NCBI GenBank assembly: GCA_900766745.1
Contig: CAAFWR010000099.1
Location: forward strand, 1-40,331
Origin: Methanobacteriaceae archaeon
GTDB lineage: Archaea; Methanobacteriota; Methanobacteria; Methanobacteriales; Methanobacteriaceae
Length of the DNA stretch: 40,331 nt
Reading direction: 5' to 3'
A program made the translations under genes and the position numbers. This document shows positions 17,030 to 26,709 of this stretch, in pieces. Under the pieces are notes generated by a model. That model had not been told where the DNA came from. It was given only the letters and a program-made list of their open reading frames with translations, and ran no database searches. Position 1 is the first letter of the stretch; each line of letters starts with the position of its first letter.

Positions 17030-18484
17030 TTAGGAGTTGTTTTTAAGCCATTCTGCACCTGCTCTTAAAACATCAATATTCACGTCGATGACTTTCGGTT
17101 TGGAGGCGAACATGTTTCTAATGGCCTCTTCATATGATTCCTGTTTTAAGACATCACTAAGACCCATTAAAACACCTATAAGGGCAGTGTTTGCAGTTCT
17201 TGCATTTCCATACTCTTCAGCTATCTCAACGGAAGGTACAGCAATTACACGGACATTACGGTCAGTTTCAAATTCTCCAATATTGTCAGCATAGATAATG
17301 GTTCCGCCTTCTTTCACTTCAGGTGCGAACTTTTCAAGTGAAGGCTTGTTTAAAGCGATTAACACATCCATCTCGTCTACTACAGGTGTTCCAATAGTTT
17401 CGCCGGAAATTACAATAGAGCAGTTTGAGTTTCCACCTCTCTGTTCTGGTCCGTAACTTGGATACCATGAAACGTGCTTTCCTTCACTGCATGCTGCTTC
17501 AGCTATTGTAAGTCCTGCACTTAAAACGCCTTGACCGCCGAAACCGCTGATTTTAATGGAAACTGGTTCCAAATCAGGGTTGTCCTCATAGCCGCTGTCT
17601 TCGCTTCTGCTTACATTAAACAGTTCATCTAGCTTTTCTCTTGTAAAGTCACTTTCAGGTCTTACTATTGTGCTAACTTCGCCATATCTGTCCCTGAAGT
17701 TTTTAACCTCAAACTCTTTTTCCATCTGCTCTTCAATAAATTTCTGTGCAGACACTGCATCCTGCTTAAGGTTTGTAGGGCAAGGTGAGAGAACTTCAAC
17801 GAAAGCATAACCTTTTCCTTCTTTTTGAATTGTTAAAGCATTTTTAACAGCTACTTTTGCACGTTTGATCTTTTCAGGGTTCGCTAGTGAAACACGTTCA
17901 ATGTAAACAGGTGCTTTTAGGGAGTCTATTAGCTCACACATGTGAATAGGATAACCAGCGTAGGCAGGGTCTCTTCCTTCCTGACATGTAATTGTCTTTT
18001 CACCGACAAGTGTAGTTGGAGCCATCTGTCCTCCGGTCATTCCATAAACGGTATTGTTTACAAAGAAGACAACAATCTTTTCTCCTCTGTTTGCTGCCTG
18101 CAATGTTTCGTTTAATCCGATTGAAGCTAAGTCCCCGTCTCCCTGATAGCTCATGACAATTGCATCGTCTTCTGCTCTTGAGATTCCGGTCGCTACAGCA
18201 GGAGCTCTTCCATGAGCGGTCTGAACGTTTCCACAGTCAAAATAGTAGTATGCAAATACAGAGCATCCTACAGGTGAAATCATAACACATCTGTCCTGTA
18301 TTTCAAGCTCGTCCATAGCTTCTCCAATCAGCTTATGCAAAATGCCGTGACCGCAGCCGGCGCAGTAATGTGTTGATGTCTGATTGTTTTCTCCTTTTCT
18401 TGGATAATGGTCATAAAGGGAATCAGGATGCTTTAATATTCTTAAATCTAAGTCTTTTGGATTTGTACTTTTCTTACTCATCAT
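17030..18484 (-). CDS. vorA: Ketoisovalerate:ferredoxin oxidoreductase, fused beta/gamma subunit
   Basis: A 484-residue protein with two joined domains. Residues ~30-290 are the thiamine pyrophosphate-binding beta part: HYCAGCGHG near 37-45, [12 protein letters not shown] near 115-126 (Mg2+-binding GDG...N motif) and [11 protein letters not shown]. Residues ~305-484 are the gamma part, starting [17 protein letters not shown]-beta/gamma fusion is the known architecture of VorA in Methanothermobacter. With VorB and VorC it interconverts branched-chain 2-oxoacids and acyl-CoA with ferredoxin; in methanogens the reductive carboxylation direction feeds valine, leucine and isoleucine synthesis. It lies 9 bp after vorB. 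Related oxidoreductases differ in substrate, so the 2-oxoacid is inferred from subunit layout and neighbours. Confidence 0.88.
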   Translation of the reverse strand: MMSKKSTNPKDLDLRILKHPDSLYDHYPRKGENNQTSTHYCAGCGHGILHKLIGEAMDELEIQDRCVMISPVGCSVFAYYYFDCGNVQTAHGRAPAVATGISRAEDDAIVMSYQGDGDLASIGLNETLQAANRGEKIVVFFVNNTVYGMTGGQMAPTTLVGEKTITCQEGRDPAYAGYPIHMCELIDSLKAPVYIERVSLANPEKIKRAKVAVKNALTIQKEGKGYAFVEVLSPCPTNLKQDAVSAQKFIEEQMEKEFEVKNFRDRYGEVSTIVRPESDFTREKLDELFNVSRSEDSGYEDNPDLEPVSIKISGFGGQGVLSAGLTIAEAACSEGKHVSWYPSYGPEQRGGNSNCSIVISGETIGTPVVDEMDVLIALNKPSLEKFAPEVKEGGTIIYADNIGEFETDRNVRVIAVPSVEIAEEYGNARTANTALIGVLMGLSDVLKQESYEEAIRNMFASKPKVIDVNIDVLRAGAEWLKNNS

Positions 18485-18493
18485 ATCACATCC

Positions 18494-19612
18494 TTAATTT
18501 ACAAGTCCTGGATCTAATTCTACAGGTTTCTTGTCTTCTTTTCTAGCTACTGTGTCATCTTCTACTCCAGCTATTTCATAGATTTTAGAGAGAACATCTC
18601 TAAGTTCTAGAAGATTTCCGCCCATTCTGTTTACGATATAGGTGTTTTCAGTTCTCCCGATAATGCGCTGAACATCTTCTAACAGCTGACCGTTACTCAT
18701 CTCAACGCTTATGATGCTTGCTCCGGTATTGGCTAGTTCTTTAAGTCTATCTTCAGCCATCGGGAACAATGTGATAGGTCTGAAAAGCCCTACTTTAAGT
18801 CCTTTTTCTCTTGACTTGTCAACAGCTGTTCTTGCAATCCTGCTGCTTATACCATATGAGACAAGAATGATGTCAGCGTCTTCAGTCATATATTCATCGA
18901 CGACAGGTTCTCTTCTAGCTATTTCAGCGTACTTTTCTTGTAGCTCAAAATTGAAATCTTCAAGCTGGTCGAAGTTGAGGAAAATTGAAGTTACAAGATT
19001 TTCCATTGTCTCAGCATTTCCACGTACTGCCCAGCTGTCGTCTATTTCAGGTTCAACAGCCTCTTCAGGAAACTGCAATGGTTCTGCCATCTGTCCTAAT
19101 GTTCCGTCAGCTAAAACCACAACAGGATTTCTGTACTTGTCAGCTAGTTCAAATGCTTTTATTGTTAAGTCGCACATTTCCTGAACGCTGTTTGGAGCAA
19201 GAACAATGTTTTTATAGCTTCCATGACCTCCTCCTTTAACAATCTGATTATAATCAGCTTGCTCAGGACCGATATTTCCAAGTCCAGGTCCTGCTCTCAT
19301 GATGTCTACAATAACTGCAGGTAGCTCTGCTCCAGCAAGGTAAGTAAATCCTTCCTGCATTAAGCTGATTCCAGGTCCAGATGATGCAGTCATAACTCTG
19401 TGTCCTGTTGACGCTCCTCCATAAACCATGTTGATTGATGCTTCCTCACTTTCGGCCTGTACAAAATTCCTGCCAGCTTTCGGGAAGTATTTTGATGCTT
19501 CATGAAGAATTTCACTTGCAGGTGTTATTGGATATCCAAAAAAACAGTCGCATCCAGCATACATCGCTCCAATAATCACTGCAGTATTTCCTTTTACCAT
19601 TTGATTACTCAT
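18494..19612 (-). CDS. vorB: Ketoisovalerate:ferredoxin oxidoreductase, alpha subunit
   Basis: A 372-residue subunit of the pyruvate:ferredoxin oxidoreductase superfamily carrying the pyrimidine-binding and C-terminal domains. [29 protein letters not shown] at the N-terminus and [15 protein letters not shown] near 74-88 are characteristic. The C-terminal domain begins about residue 245 ([19 protein letters not shown]). It overlaps vorC by four bases (ATGA), with GGAGG upstream in vorC as ribosome binding site, and is followed 9 bp later by vorA. It works only as part of the VorABC complex in the cytoplasm. Confidence 0.9.
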   Translation of the reverse strand: MSNQMVKGNTAVIIGAMYAGCDCFFGYPITPASEILHEASKYFPKAGRNFVQAESEEASINMVYGGASTGHRVMTASSGPGISLMQEGFTYLAGAELPAVIVDIMRAGPGLGNIGPEQADYNQIVKGGGHGSYKNIVLAPNSVQEMCDLTIKAFELADKYRNPVVVLADGTLGQMAEPLQFPEEAVEPEIDDSWAVRGNAETMENLVTSIFLNFDQLEDFNFELQEKYAEIARREPVVDEYMTEDADIILVSYGISSRIARTAVDKSREKGLKVGLFRPITLFPMAEDRLKELANTGASIISVEMSNGQLLEDVQRIIGRTENTYIVNRMGGNLLELRDVLSKIYEIAGVEDDTVARKEDKKPVELDPGLVN

Positions 19613-19896
19613 TTGTTCTGCCTCCTTACTTTTGATTTTATAAATACGCTCATAGGATTGCTTTTTCTTTTAAAAGTATGAATCTCCATAGCTATTGGTT
19701 CAGGACATGTATAATAGCAGTCTCTGCATCCTACACATCCTTCACCTAGATAATATGCATATTGATATCCTGCGTCATTAAATTCACTGCTAAGAGCTAT
19801 GCAATTTTGAGGACATGCTATGATACAGCGTCCGCATCCTTTACATTCAGTTTCAGAAATTGCAGGGTAAGGGTTTCCGTCGTTATTTGTTGTCAT
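19609..19896 (-). CDS. vorC: Ketoisovalerate:ferredoxin oxidoreductase, ferredoxin-like delta subunit
   Basis: A small 2[4Fe-4S] protein of 95 residues. The two motifs are [12 protein letters not shown] and [12 protein letters not shown], eight cysteines in total. It passes electrons between the VorA/B active site and external ferredoxin. I place the start at the ATG at 19896, which gives a normal-length protein and a 14-bp overlap with the acyl-CoA synthetase; an upstream in-frame ATG at 19950 would add 18 residues read through the end of that gene. It overlaps vorB by four bases. Confidence 0.88.
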   Translation of the reverse strand: MTTNNDGNPYPAISETECKGCGRCIIACPQNCIALSSEFNDAGYQYAYYLGEGCVGCRDCYYTCPEPIAMEIHTFKRKSNPMSVFIKSKVRRQNK

Positions 19897-21547
19897 TTTC
19901 TCTAATTTCCACTCTTCTGATTTTTCCACTAATTGTCTCTGGAATCTCATCTACAAATTCAACTATTCTAGGGTACTTATAAGGTGCTGTTGTATGTTTT
20001 ACGTGGTTTTGAATATCCTTTTTAATTTCTTCAGATGGTTCAAATCCCGGTTGAAGAATAATGGTTGCTTTTACAACCTGACCTCTGATTTCATCAGGAT
20101 ATGCTGTAATTGCACAGTTTAGAACAGCTTCGTGAGAGAGCACCGCACTTTCAACTTCAAATGGTCCGATACGGTATCCTGAACTTTTGATGATATCGTC
20201 ATTTCTTCCGATGAAGTGGATATATCCGTCTTCATCTTTCCATGCAGTATCTCCACAGTGGTAGTATCCGTCGTGCCATGCAGATTTCTGTTTTTCAGGA
20301 TCCTTGTAATATTCCTTAAATAATCCAGGTTGAGGTCCTTCACTTAAATCTACACATATTTCCCCTTCCTCTCCAATATCTACTTCGTTGTCATTTTCAT
20401 CAAGTAGTTTGACCTTAAATAGTGGGCTTGGTTTTCCAATAGAGCCGAGTTTAGGTTCAATCCATTGGTAGGTTCCGATAGCTAGTGTTGTTTCGGTCTG
20501 TCCGAATGCTTCATGAATCCTTAACCCTGTTGTGTCATAGAACTTGTTTGATACTTCAGGAGGCAATGGCTCTCCAGCAGTTGTGACGTGAGTCAGGTTT
20601 GAGAAGTCATATCCTTCAATGTTTCCTTTAATAAGGAATCTGTAGATGGTCGGTGGAGCGCAGAAAGTGTTTACTTTATTTTCAATAATCTTTTCAAGTA
20701 ACTTGATTCCGTCAAAGCGGTCATAGTCATAGATAAATATTCCTGTACCTGCAATCCACTGTCCGTAGAAATTACCCCAGACAGCTTTTCCCCAACCGGT
20801 ATCTGCTGAAGTATGATGAATTCCGTCATCTATTACCTGATGCCAGTATTTAGCTGTTGGAATATGTCCAAGGCCATAAGTATGTTTGTGAGCTACCATT
20901 TTTGGAAGTCCGCTTGTTCCTGAAGTGAAGTATATTAAACAGACATCGTCAGCCATTGGTTTATCTTCCCCAGTCGGTCTTTCAAAGACGTCACTTTCTT
21001 CCTCAATAGCTTTGTTAAAGTTAGTCCAGCCATCTATGTCTCTTTCAATAATGAGCTTTTTAAGATTGTAGTCTAGTTTGGAAGCTGCTTTTTCATAATC
21101 TGGAATAAGGTCATCTTCTTCAACACTAACAATTAATTTGACATTAGCTTTCTCCAGTCTGAAGATTATGTCTTTGTATTTTAACATGTGTGTTGCCGGA
21201 ATTGCTACTGCTCCGATTTTGTGAAGTGCAATCATCACAATCCAGAATTCGTACCTGTTTTTCAATGTAAGCATTACGCTGTCGCCTTTTTTGATTCCCA
21301 TTTTCTTAAACAGGTTAGCTGTTTTATTACTTAACTTTTTTAAATCTTCAAATGTAAATGTATGCTTTTCATCTTCATCATTTGTCCAGATTAAAGCTAC
21401 TTTTTCAGGATCAATTTCAGCGTATTTGTCAACTACATCAAATCCAAAATTATAATCATCATTATATTTCAATTTAAAATTTTCATAAAAGTCTTCATAT
21501 GAGTCGAAATCTACTTTTTCAACAAAATCACTTATTAATGATGTCAT
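19883..21547 (-). CDS. Medium-chain-type acyl-CoA synthetase (AMP-forming)
   Basis: A 554-residue adenylate-forming enzyme. The AMP-binding P-loop [15 protein letters not shown] is near residues 206-220, HEAFGQTET near 345, the hinge [20 protein letters not shown] near 425-445, and the catalytic lysine lies in [12 protein letters not shown] close to the C-terminus. The [16 protein letters not shown] segment is typical of the medium-chain acyl-CoA synthetase group rather than acetyl-CoA synthetase. It is followed by vorC, vorB and vorA and preceded by a regulator, so it likely activates isobutyrate, isovalerate or 2-methylbutyrate for reductive carboxylation by VOR. The substrate is inferred from context. 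AGGAGG precedes its ATG, 10 bp after the regulator gene. Confidence 0.87.
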   Translation of the reverse strand: MTSLISDFVEKVDFDSYEDFYENFKLKYNDDYNFGFDVVDKYAEIDPEKVALIWTNDEDEKHTFTFEDLKKLSNKTANLFKKMGIKKGDSVMLTLKNRYEFWIVMIALHKIGAVAIPATHMLKYKDIIFRLEKANVKLIVSVEEDDLIPDYEKAASKLDYNLKKLIIERDIDGWTNFNKAIEEESDVFERPTGEDKPMADDVCLIYFTSGTSGLPKMVAHKHTYGLGHIPTAKYWHQVIDDGIHHTSADTGWGKAVWGNFYGQWIAGTGIFIYDYDRFDGIKLLEKIIENKVNTFCAPPTIYRFLIKGNIEGYDFSNLTHVTTAGEPLPPEVSNKFYDTTGLRIHEAFGQTETTLAIGTYQWIEPKLGSIGKPSPLFKVKLLDENDNEVDIGEEGEICVDLSEGPQPGLFKEYYKDPEKQKSAWHDGYYHCGDTAWKDEDGYIHFIGRNDDIIKSSGYRIGPFEVESAVLSHEAVLNCAITAYPDEIRGQVVKATIILQPGFEPSEEIKKDIQNHVKHTTAPYKYPRIVEFVDEIPETISGKIRRVEIRENDNK

Positions 21548-21557
21548 CTGTTTCCTC

Positions 21558-22109
21558 CTAAACGATCACTGCTAAAAACTTTGCTTTTTGCCCATTGAGT
21601 GCAGACATTGCATGTCTGTGGCTAGCATCAAAAATTACGGAATCTCCCTTATTAAGGATAATTTCATTATTATGAATGTATAATTTCATAGAACCTTCAA
21701 GAATATAATTGAATTCTTGCCCATTATGGGTGTTTAATGAAGGCACACTATCTTCTTCAGGGTCTACTGTAACAATAAACATTTCAGCTTTCTTATTCAT
21801 GAATTTATCACATAAATTCTCATAAGAATATTCTTTTCTTCTAGAAATAGTAACTCCTTTATCAGCACGGGTAACATCAAAAATACTCATTCTGGTTTCA
21901 ACACCAGTTAAAAGCAATCCTAAATCTACTCCGAATCTGTTTGCAATTTCATTTACGAAACTTGCAGGAATATCAATCTCTCCAACTTCGTATTTTTCAT
22001 ATATTTCTTTTTCAACACCCATTTCCTCTGCAAAATCGGCAATGGTGATGTCGGAAAGTTCTCTAAGTTCTTTAATCCTATTTCCAATATCTTTATTATA
22101 ATTGCTCAA
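21558..22109 (-). CDS. HTH (XRE-type) and cupin-domain transcriptional regulator
   Basis: A regulator of about 183 residues: an N-terminal helix-turn-helix ([25 protein letters not shown] ... YEVGEIDIP, residues ~8-60) and a C-terminal cupin ([22 protein letters not shown] then [14 protein letters not shown]), a common layout for regulators that sense small metabolites through the cupin. The first frame-open start is GTG at 22118, but AGGTG overlaps it; with that as ribosome binding site the start is TTG at 22109. As first gene of the operon that includes the acyl-CoA synthetase, vorCBA and gatDE, it probably controls this operon and may sense an acyl or amino-acid ligand. TATA-like sequence lies near 22154-22165 on this strand. 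Confidence 0.82.
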   Translation of the reverse strand: MSNYNKDIGNRIKELRELSDITIADFAEEMGVEKEIYEKYEVGEIDIPASFVNEIANRFGVDLGLLLTGVETRMSIFDVTRADKGVTISRRKEYSYENLCDKFMNKKAEMFIVTVDPEEDSVPSLNTHNGQEFNYILEGSMKLYIHNNEIILNKGDSVIFDASHRHAMSALNGQKAKFLAVIV

Positions 22110-22215
22110 AACAAACACCTTTGAAAAAGTTAGTATAATAAAATTGAATCTTATTTTTATAACATAATAAAATATTTATTTTATATTTATTAAATCTTAT
22201 GACAAATCATGATAA

Positions 22216-22224
22216 TTTATATAG
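22216..22224 (+). promoter_or_regulatory. TATA box of the cysteine-tailed small gene
   Basis: TTTATATAG, about 30 bp before a predicted transcript start near 22246. The ribosome binding site AGGAGAG (22259-22265) then lies in a short leader before the ATG at 22274. An 8-bp palindrome ATCATGAT (22206-22213) sits just upstream of the TATA box, between it and the divergent regulator gene. Confidence 0.55.
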
Positions 22225-22273
22225 TATAATCGTCAAAGAAGATTTAATAATAAAAATTAGGAGAGTTTGAAAA

Positions 22274-22645
22274 ATGTCAGATATTGATGAAATTGTTATC
22301 TTTAAAAAACAGTTAGGTTTGAACTTAGAAGTGGATCAGAGATTTGTTGGCCTTCGCATGAAGGAAAATAAAGTCTTGGTATTTAATTTCACAGGTCCAG
22401 AAAAGCTTAAGGACGAAGTGGAAAAGTACTTCTCAAAATTCAAAATGCAAGAACCGATTAAGGTGGATATAGGAAATACGGGAGATATTAGCTGCTACTT
22501 TAAAGGAGTCTCACCAGTAACAGAAAAAACAATTGATGGAGTGGACGTCTACTATTTCTCAGTATATCTTCAAGAACTAGAAAAAGAACCGATTCCTGGC
22601 GAAGAGGAAGGTTGTGAAGAGTGTAGTGGTTGTGGATTCCACTAA
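22274..22645 (+). CDS. Conserved-looking protein with a cysteine-rich tail, unknown function
   Basis: A 123-residue acidic protein whose family I do not recognise. The body (residues 1-108) alternates strands and helices (RFVGLRMKENKVLVFNF, then VEKYFSKFKM), and the C-terminus is GCEECSGCGFH, three cysteines and a histidine in ten residues, a pattern seen in metal or Fe-S sites. A strong TATA box and an AGGAGAG ribosome binding site eight bases before the ATG argue that it is a real, well-expressed gene. It stands alone, divergent from the regulator/vor operon and convergent to the epimerase gene. Confidence 0.75.
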   Translation: MSDIDEIVIFKKQLGLNLEVDQRFVGLRMKENKVLVFNFTGPEKLKDEVEKYFSKFKMQEPIKVDIGNTGDISCYFKGVSPVTEKTIDGVDVYYFSVYLQELEKEPIPGEEEGCEECSGCGFH

Positions 22646-22650
22646 ATTAA

Positions 22651-22690
22651 ATTTAAGAGATTTATTTTCTCTTAAATAATTATTTTTATT
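22651..22690. terminator. Bidirectional hairpin between convergent genes
   Basis: ATTTAAGAGA (22651-22660) and TCTCTTAAAT (22668-22677) are perfect 10-bp arms with a 7-nt loop. T-rich sequence follows to about 22690 on +, and TTTAATTTAG follows on -. It starts six bases after the stop of the + gene and is 20 bases past the stop of the epimerase gene on -. Confidence 0.65.
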
Positions 22691-22696
22691 AAATAG

Positions 22697-23632
22697 CTAT
22701 TGTAGCTGTGTTTTAAACCAGTTTATAGTTTCTGCTAGTTTTTCTTCAAAGTCTTCTGATTTTACTTTGTAATTAATATTTTTCATGTTTTCCACATTAG
22801 CTAATGAATGTTTTATATCTCCCTGTCTTTCTGGAAGGTATTCTGGTTCTATATCGGTTTCCAATGTGTCTTTTATGATTTCATATAGTCTGTTTATTGA
22901 TAATTTCTCACCTGATGCAACGTTTACAATGCCGTTGTAATCTGATTCTGCTGCTTTGATATTTGCATTTACTATGTCTTTTACATAGACGAAGTCTCTT
23001 GTTTGCTCTCCGTCTCCATAGATTACTGGCTGGTTACCTTCAAGTATTGCACTTATGAAATTAGGTATTACTGATGCATATTGTGAGTTTTTATCCTGTT
23101 TTGGACCAAATACATTGAAGTATCTTAGTATTGTTCCATTCAATCCATAGCTTTCTGTGAAACTTTGAATATATTGTTCTCCACTTGCTTTTGATGCTGC
23201 ATATGGTGATGTTGGCATCAACGGTTCGGTTTCTTTAAGTGGCATGTTTGTGTTTTCACCGTATACTGCAGCTGATGATGAGAACACTATTTTTTTAACT
23301 TTAGCGTCTTTTGCTGCTGTTAATAATTTTATGGTAGCTGTAACATTGTTTTCATTACATTCAATTGGTTTATCTACACTTAATGGTACGCTTGCCATTG
23401 CTGCTAGATGGAATACATAATCCTTTCCTTTTAAGATTTCATTTAAGTCCAAATCATTTAAATCTCCTTCGATTATTTCTAGGTTTTCATGATTTGGATT
23501 TTGGATATTTTCAATTTTTCCTGTGGACCTGTTGTCAATTATTGTAACTTTGTTGTTATCAAGTAATTCATCTACAATATGTGAGCCTATAAACCCAAGT
23601 CCGCCTGTTACAACTATATTCTTATTTTCCAT
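22697..23632 (-). CDS. NAD-dependent nucleotide-sugar epimerase/dehydratase
   Basis: A 311-residue extended short-chain dehydrogenase. The NAD-binding TGGLGFIGSHI is at residues 9-19, the FHLAAMASVPLS segment near 73-84, SSSAAVYGE near 116-124 and the catalytic YxxxK (PYAASK) near 144-149; NVFGPKQ and VYVKDIV follow in order. Such enzymes epimerise UDP-glucose, UDP-N-acetylglucosamine or related sugars for cell-wall pseudomurein or surface glycans. The exact substrate cannot be read from the sequence. It is a single gene, divergent from the eha operon, with which it may share a TATA region. Confidence 0.88.
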   Translation of the reverse strand: MENKNIVVTGGLGFIGSHIVDELLDNNKVTIIDNRSTGKIENIQNPNHENLEIIEGDLNDLDLNEILKGKDYVFHLAAMASVPLSVDKPIECNENNVTATIKLLTAAKDAKVKKIVFSSSAAVYGENTNMPLKETEPLMPTSPYAASKASGEQYIQSFTESYGLNGTILRYFNVFGPKQDKNSQYASVIPNFISAILEGNQPVIYGDGEQTRDFVYVKDIVNANIKAAESDYNGIVNVASGEKLSINRLYEIIKDTLETDIEPEYLPERQGDIKHSLANVENMKNINYKVKSEDFEEKLAETINWFKTQLQ

Positions 23633-23681
23633 AAAAAATCACATTTCGATTATAATGTTATACTATAATATCAGTAATAAT

Positions 23682-23692
23682 ATTTATATATT
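23682..23692. promoter_or_regulatory. TATA element between the epimerase gene and ehaA, possibly used both ways
   Basis: ATTTATATATT reads as a good TATA box on + (transcript start predicted near 23712, just before GGAGGAG at 23717-23723 and the ehaA ATG at 23733). The complement, AATATATAAAT, is also TATA-like on - for the epimerase gene, whose ATG is 50 bp away. No second equally good element is obvious for the - direction. Confidence 0.55.
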
Positions 23693-23732
23693 TTTAAGGC
23701 CTATTTTAATATCATAGGAGGAGTCTTAACAT

Positions 23733-24116
23733 ATGTTAAATTTGATTTTGGATAGCTTTAATTCTGTAATTTTTACAGGAGCATATAATGGGATATATAC
23801 AAGTTTAGGCTCATCTAACTTGATTATTGATTATTTAATTGTTATTTTGGTTTCAATTATTTTTGCTTTAATTTTAAGGCTCCCATTACTTCCAAGTAAA
23901 CCTTACAGATATTCATTTGATGTTAGCGCCTTATATCCAACACCAATTATAGCAATAGGAGTTTTATCTTTATTTTTCATCTTGAATTATTCATTTGCAT
24001 TTGAAGGTAGACTATTGGCTTTAATTATTGGTATTTGCTCTGCATTATTTGTAAAGTATTTATTCTTCTATGTGTTTCCAAAACCTCCAGCTGATGAATT
24101 AAATGGAGGTAAATAA
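23733..24116 (+). CDS. ehaA: Energy-converting hydrogenase A subunit A (membrane)
   Basis: A 127-residue membrane protein, first gene of a 17-gene block whose order and contents match ehaA to ehaQ. It has three hydrophobic segments (about residues 28-48, 66-88 and 92-113), a proline-rich [14 protein letters not shown] turn between the first two, and a polar C-terminus. Eha subunits A to L make up most of the membrane part of this H2:ferredoxin oxidoreductase, which uses the ion gradient to drive ferredoxin reduction. GGAGGAG precedes the ATG. Its letter is assigned from position rather than a recognised motif. Confidence 0.82.
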   Translation: MLNLILDSFNSVIFTGAYNGIYTSLGSSNLIIDYLIVILVSIIFALILRLPLLPSKPYRYSFDVSALYPTPIIAIGVLSLFFILNYSFAFEGRLLALIIGICSALFVKYLFFYVFPKPPADELNGGK

Positions 24117-24117
24117 G

Positions 24118-24615
24118 ATGAACACGATTTTAGGCATTATTATAGCTACTATTATTTGCTGGTTAAATTTTGTTATTGTTGATACTTATTTTGGTCTTCC
24201 AGAGCAAGCTGGTGTTAAAGGTGCTGAAAATGTTGGAGAATCTGTTAAAAAAAGAAATGGGGATATAGCTGGTGGATTTTTTCAGGGAAACATTTTATGT
24301 TCTCCTGATGCATCTGCAGGTACTTTAATCGCATCTATTGGTTATATGCTAATGGGAATTCCTGGAGGTCTTTTTGCTGCATTTATTATTTTTATTGGAA
24401 ATAGGTTATGTGCAGATCCAGGTTATGCAGGTACTGTTGGTTCAATCACAATAACTGTTATCTTGTATTTGGTTTCATTTGTTGGTTTGACACCTGAAAT
24501 GTTTATCACAGGAATTGTAATAGCTATTTTAACTATTCAGGGAATTGACCAAGTTGGTGCTTCTAGACTGTTAGGTTCTATTGCAGAAAGATTTAATAGG
24601 CATGCTAAAGAGTGA
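24118..24615 (+). CDS. ehaB: Energy-converting hydrogenase A subunit B (membrane)
   Basis: A 165-residue protein with an N-terminal membrane segment, a soluble loop ([22 protein letters not shown], residues ~25-46) and at least three further hydrophobic segments. The ATG at 24118 is chosen because the GGAGGT at 24105-24110, inside the end of ehaA, is well spaced for it; an ATG at 24103 overlaps that site. It follows ehaA by one base. The function of EhaB is not known beyond membership of the membrane module. Confidence 0.82.
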   Translation: MNTILGIIIATIICWLNFVIVDTYFGLPEQAGVKGAENVGESVKKRNGDIAGGFFQGNILCSPDASAGTLIASIGYMLMGIPGGLFAAFIIFIGNRLCADPGYAGTVGSITITVILYLVSFVGLTPEMFITGIVIAILTIQGIDQVGASRLLGSIAERFNRHAKE

Positions 24616-24620
24616 TTTTC

Positions 24621-24869
24621 ATGTATGAAGAGATTATTGGGATAATTATTATATTTGTTGCTATAAGGGCTATAATTACTAGGAATAGGGCTGAAAGATT
24701 GCTTTATATAAATGTAATTGGTTTTGGTGTTTCTGCTCTTATTGCATTAGTTATTGCTACACCTTTTGCTCTTATTGTTGCTGCAGCATTCTTTATTTGC
24801 TCTACTATTAGTGCGAATGCAATTGCATATTGCCTAAAAAGATTAGACAACGAGGTTTTAATAGAATAG
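24621..24869 (+). CDS. ehaC: Energy-converting hydrogenase A subunit C (membrane)
   Basis: An 82-residue membrane protein with two to three hydrophobic segments separated by the basic TRNRAERLLYIN loop. I prefer the ATG at 24621 because AGTGAT (24611-24616), over the ehaB stop, is then a ribosome binding site; a GTG at 24612 lies within it. Its small size, composition and position between ehaB and ehaD define it. Confidence 0.8.
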   Translation: MYEEIIGIIIIFVAIRAIITRNRAERLLYINVIGFGVSALIALVIATPFALIVAAAFFICSTISANAIAYCLKRLDNEVLIE

Positions 24870-24879
24870 GTGAATAAAA

Positions 24880-25152
24880 ATGGAGGAAATGGCTGTAACA
24901 ATTATTGCAATAGCTTTAATGATAATTGGATCATTTGGTATAATATTTTTGAAAAAACCATTTGATAAGGTTATCATGTTTTCAATCCTCGATGCAGGAT
25001 TCGTTTTGGCTGTTGTTTTATTCAAATATCTAGATGTGGCATTGTTCATTGCATTGGCAGACCCTATTGCAACAATAGTATATCTAATTGCAATTGTTAA
25101 AATTAAAGAAATAAGATCTAAAAAAGTTGAAAGTGGTGAGATACATGATTGA
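24880..25152 (+). CDS. ehaD: Energy-converting hydrogenase A subunit D (membrane)
   Basis: A 90-residue protein with three membrane segments and a basic C-terminal tail ([17 protein letters not shown]). The [24 protein letters not shown] segment and the [15 protein letters not shown] helix resemble the small MrpB/MbhD-like subunits of multisubunit antiporters and membrane-bound hydrogenases. GGTGA precedes the ATG. Its 3' end overlaps ehaE by eight bases. Confidence 0.82.
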   Translation: MEEMAVTIIAIALMIIGSFGIIFLKKPFDKVIMFSILDAGFVLAVVLFKYLDVALFIALADPIATIVYLIAIVKIKEIRSKKVESGEIHD

Positions 25153-25405
25153 TGTTCAGTTATTCTTTTATTTCGGTATCTTCTTAGCTATAATTGGAAG
25201 TTTGGCTACTGCATGGGGTCCTGGTGTAAATGACCCTATTGTGAGAGTATTCAATGCGGAAGTTGCTTCAATAGGTGTTTCACTGATTTTATTATCATAT
25301 AACCATGTATTGGCTTTATTAACCCTTGTAGCTGCAAGTGTAGCTATGTCTTTAATTTTATTTAGAGCTATTATTCGTCTTGAAGAGATGGGGGCTGATG
25401 TATGA
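25145..25405 (+). CDS. ehaE: Energy-converting hydrogenase A subunit E (membrane)
   Basis: An 86-residue protein with two to three hydrophobic segments and the polar [17 protein letters not shown] stretch between the first and second. The ATG at 25145, with GGTGAGA (25134-25140) upstream, fits better than the frame-open start at 25127, deep inside ehaD. It overlaps ehaF by four bases (ATGA). The pattern suggests an antiporter-like small subunit. Confidence 0.82.
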   Translation: MIDVQLFFYFGIFLAIIGSLATAWGPGVNDPIVRVFNAEVASIGVSLILLSYNHVLALLTLVAASVAMSLILFRAIIRLEEMGADV

Positions 25406-25995
25406 AAATTTCAAGATTATGGAATAAGTTAGCTAACCCTAAAAACATTCCAAGACTTTTTGCTTTCACATTAGGAATAATTTTGGTACTTGGTTTTATT
25501 GTTCCAATGGATTTAAACGTAGATCAGATTTATGTAAGATCTGCTCCTCAAGTTCAGGTAGATGAAGGGCTAGCTATAGCGCCTTATGATAGAGGCGGTG
25601 AGGTTTTAGAAAAACCTGGTATTTCAATGGCACAATATCCAGAAAATGCTCCTTATTTAGGTATGATAAACTCTTATATGACTCCTTTAGCACTATGGGT
25701 TTCATCAATATCTCCTTACTTTGGAACAACAATCTATTCTTCTCCAGGTGGATTGATAGATGAAATTCTTTATTATACCAGAGGATTTGATACAATACTT
25801 GAATCATCCATTCTGATGATGGCATTTATTGTAGCATCATGGTTAGCTGTAAACTACACAATGGATAGAAGAAATCAGAAAGAAAACATTAAAAAAGATG
25901 TTAAGAAAGCCATTGCTGATTCTAACATGATAGCTAGTGAAGTTAGAATTAATGATATTAGGGCACGCAATAAGCAGAATAGGAGGGAGAGATAA
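25402..25995 (+). CDS. ehaF: Energy-converting hydrogenase A subunit F
   Basis: A 197-residue protein with one membrane segment near the N-terminus (residues ~18-36), a long polar region (about 40-130) probably outside the membrane, a second membrane segment near 135-152, and a very basic C-terminal tail ([15 protein letters not shown] ... [11 protein letters not shown]) expected on the cytoplasmic side. It overlaps ehaE by four bases and its last stop base is the first base of ehaG. No catalytic motif is visible; it is likely a structural subunit. Confidence 0.82.
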   Translation: MKISRLWNKLANPKNIPRLFAFTLGIILVLGFIVPMDLNVDQIYVRSAPQVQVDEGLAIAPYDRGGEVLEKPGISMAQYPENAPYLGMINSYMTPLALWVSSISPYFGTTIYSSPGGLIDEILYYTRGFDTILESSILMMAFIVASWLAVNYTMDRRNQKENIKKDVKKAIADSNMIASEVRINDIRARNKQNRRER

Positions 25996-26690
25996 TGATT
26001 CTTGTACCTTCACATGTTCCTGAAGTGTTTGTTTCAATGTACCTTCCAGCTATTTACGCTGCTTTGATTGTAGGTTTTATTGCAACAATGGCAATAGCAC
26101 TGAAAAAAGAAGAGATTCATATTCTAATACTTACTGACCTTGTAGGTTTTGCAATGATGATTGTGGTATCTGCTGTTGGTACTGATTTAGCTGAATCTTT
26201 AATTTTACCTGGATTGGTTGTAGAGCTTGCTGAGATAATGGCTATCTCTGAGATTTTACTTTCAAGAGAAATGCATAAAATTGAAAACAATCCTCATAAA
26301 AAGCTTAAAAAATCAGATTCCTTGTTTCCAGTTCCTTTCGATTTTGATTTGGAAATAATGCATACAGCACCAAATTTTATAGCTTTAGTTTTAATTGCCT
26401 ATGGAATATTCCTGACAGGTTTTACTGGTGGAGCCGTAGCTGGTGCAGGTATGACATTCTACGCATTATCTAAAAAAGCAAGAGGTCTTCCTATTGTTAC
26501 AATCGAAGGTCTTAGTGGAATTTCTGGAATTTCATGGTGTTTATGGATTATCGGTTTTGCAATATTTTTCTTAGCGCCAGGATACTGGTTATTGGCATTA
26601 TTACTTGCAGCTTGTGGTTTATTCTTAAAAGTAGCTTCAAAAATTGGTTTAATTGGAGTGCTTATGAACGAGGATATTGATAGGAAATAG
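25995..26690 (+). CDS. ehaG: Energy-converting hydrogenase A subunit G (membrane)
   Basis: A 231-residue membrane protein with about six segments. The first half (MYLPAIYAALIVGFIATMAIALKKEEIHILILTDLVG, then LPGLVVELAEIMAISEILL) has buried glutamates and the shape of NuoK/MrpC-type subunits, followed by a cytoplasmic KKLKKSD loop and a second membrane half (GGAVAGAGMTFYALSKKARGL). Buried acidic residues in such helices are used in ion transfer; that is an inference here. GGAGGGAGAGATA precedes the ATG. Confidence 0.83.
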   Translation: MILVPSHVPEVFVSMYLPAIYAALIVGFIATMAIALKKEEIHILILTDLVGFAMMIVVSAVGTDLAESLILPGLVVELAEIMAISEILLSREMHKIENNPHKKLKKSDSLFPVPFDFDLEIMHTAPNFIALVLIAYGIFLTGFTGGAVAGAGMTFYALSKKARGLPIVTIEGLSGISGISWCLWIIGFAIFFLAPGYWLLALLLAACGLFLKVASKIGLIGVLMNEDIDRK

Positions 26691-26709
26691 ATTAAGAGGG
26701 AGTTAAATT

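Noticed and set aside
18711..19184. 157-codon open frame on the + strand opposite vorB
   Set aside because: Serine/leucine-rich antisense shadow of vorB.
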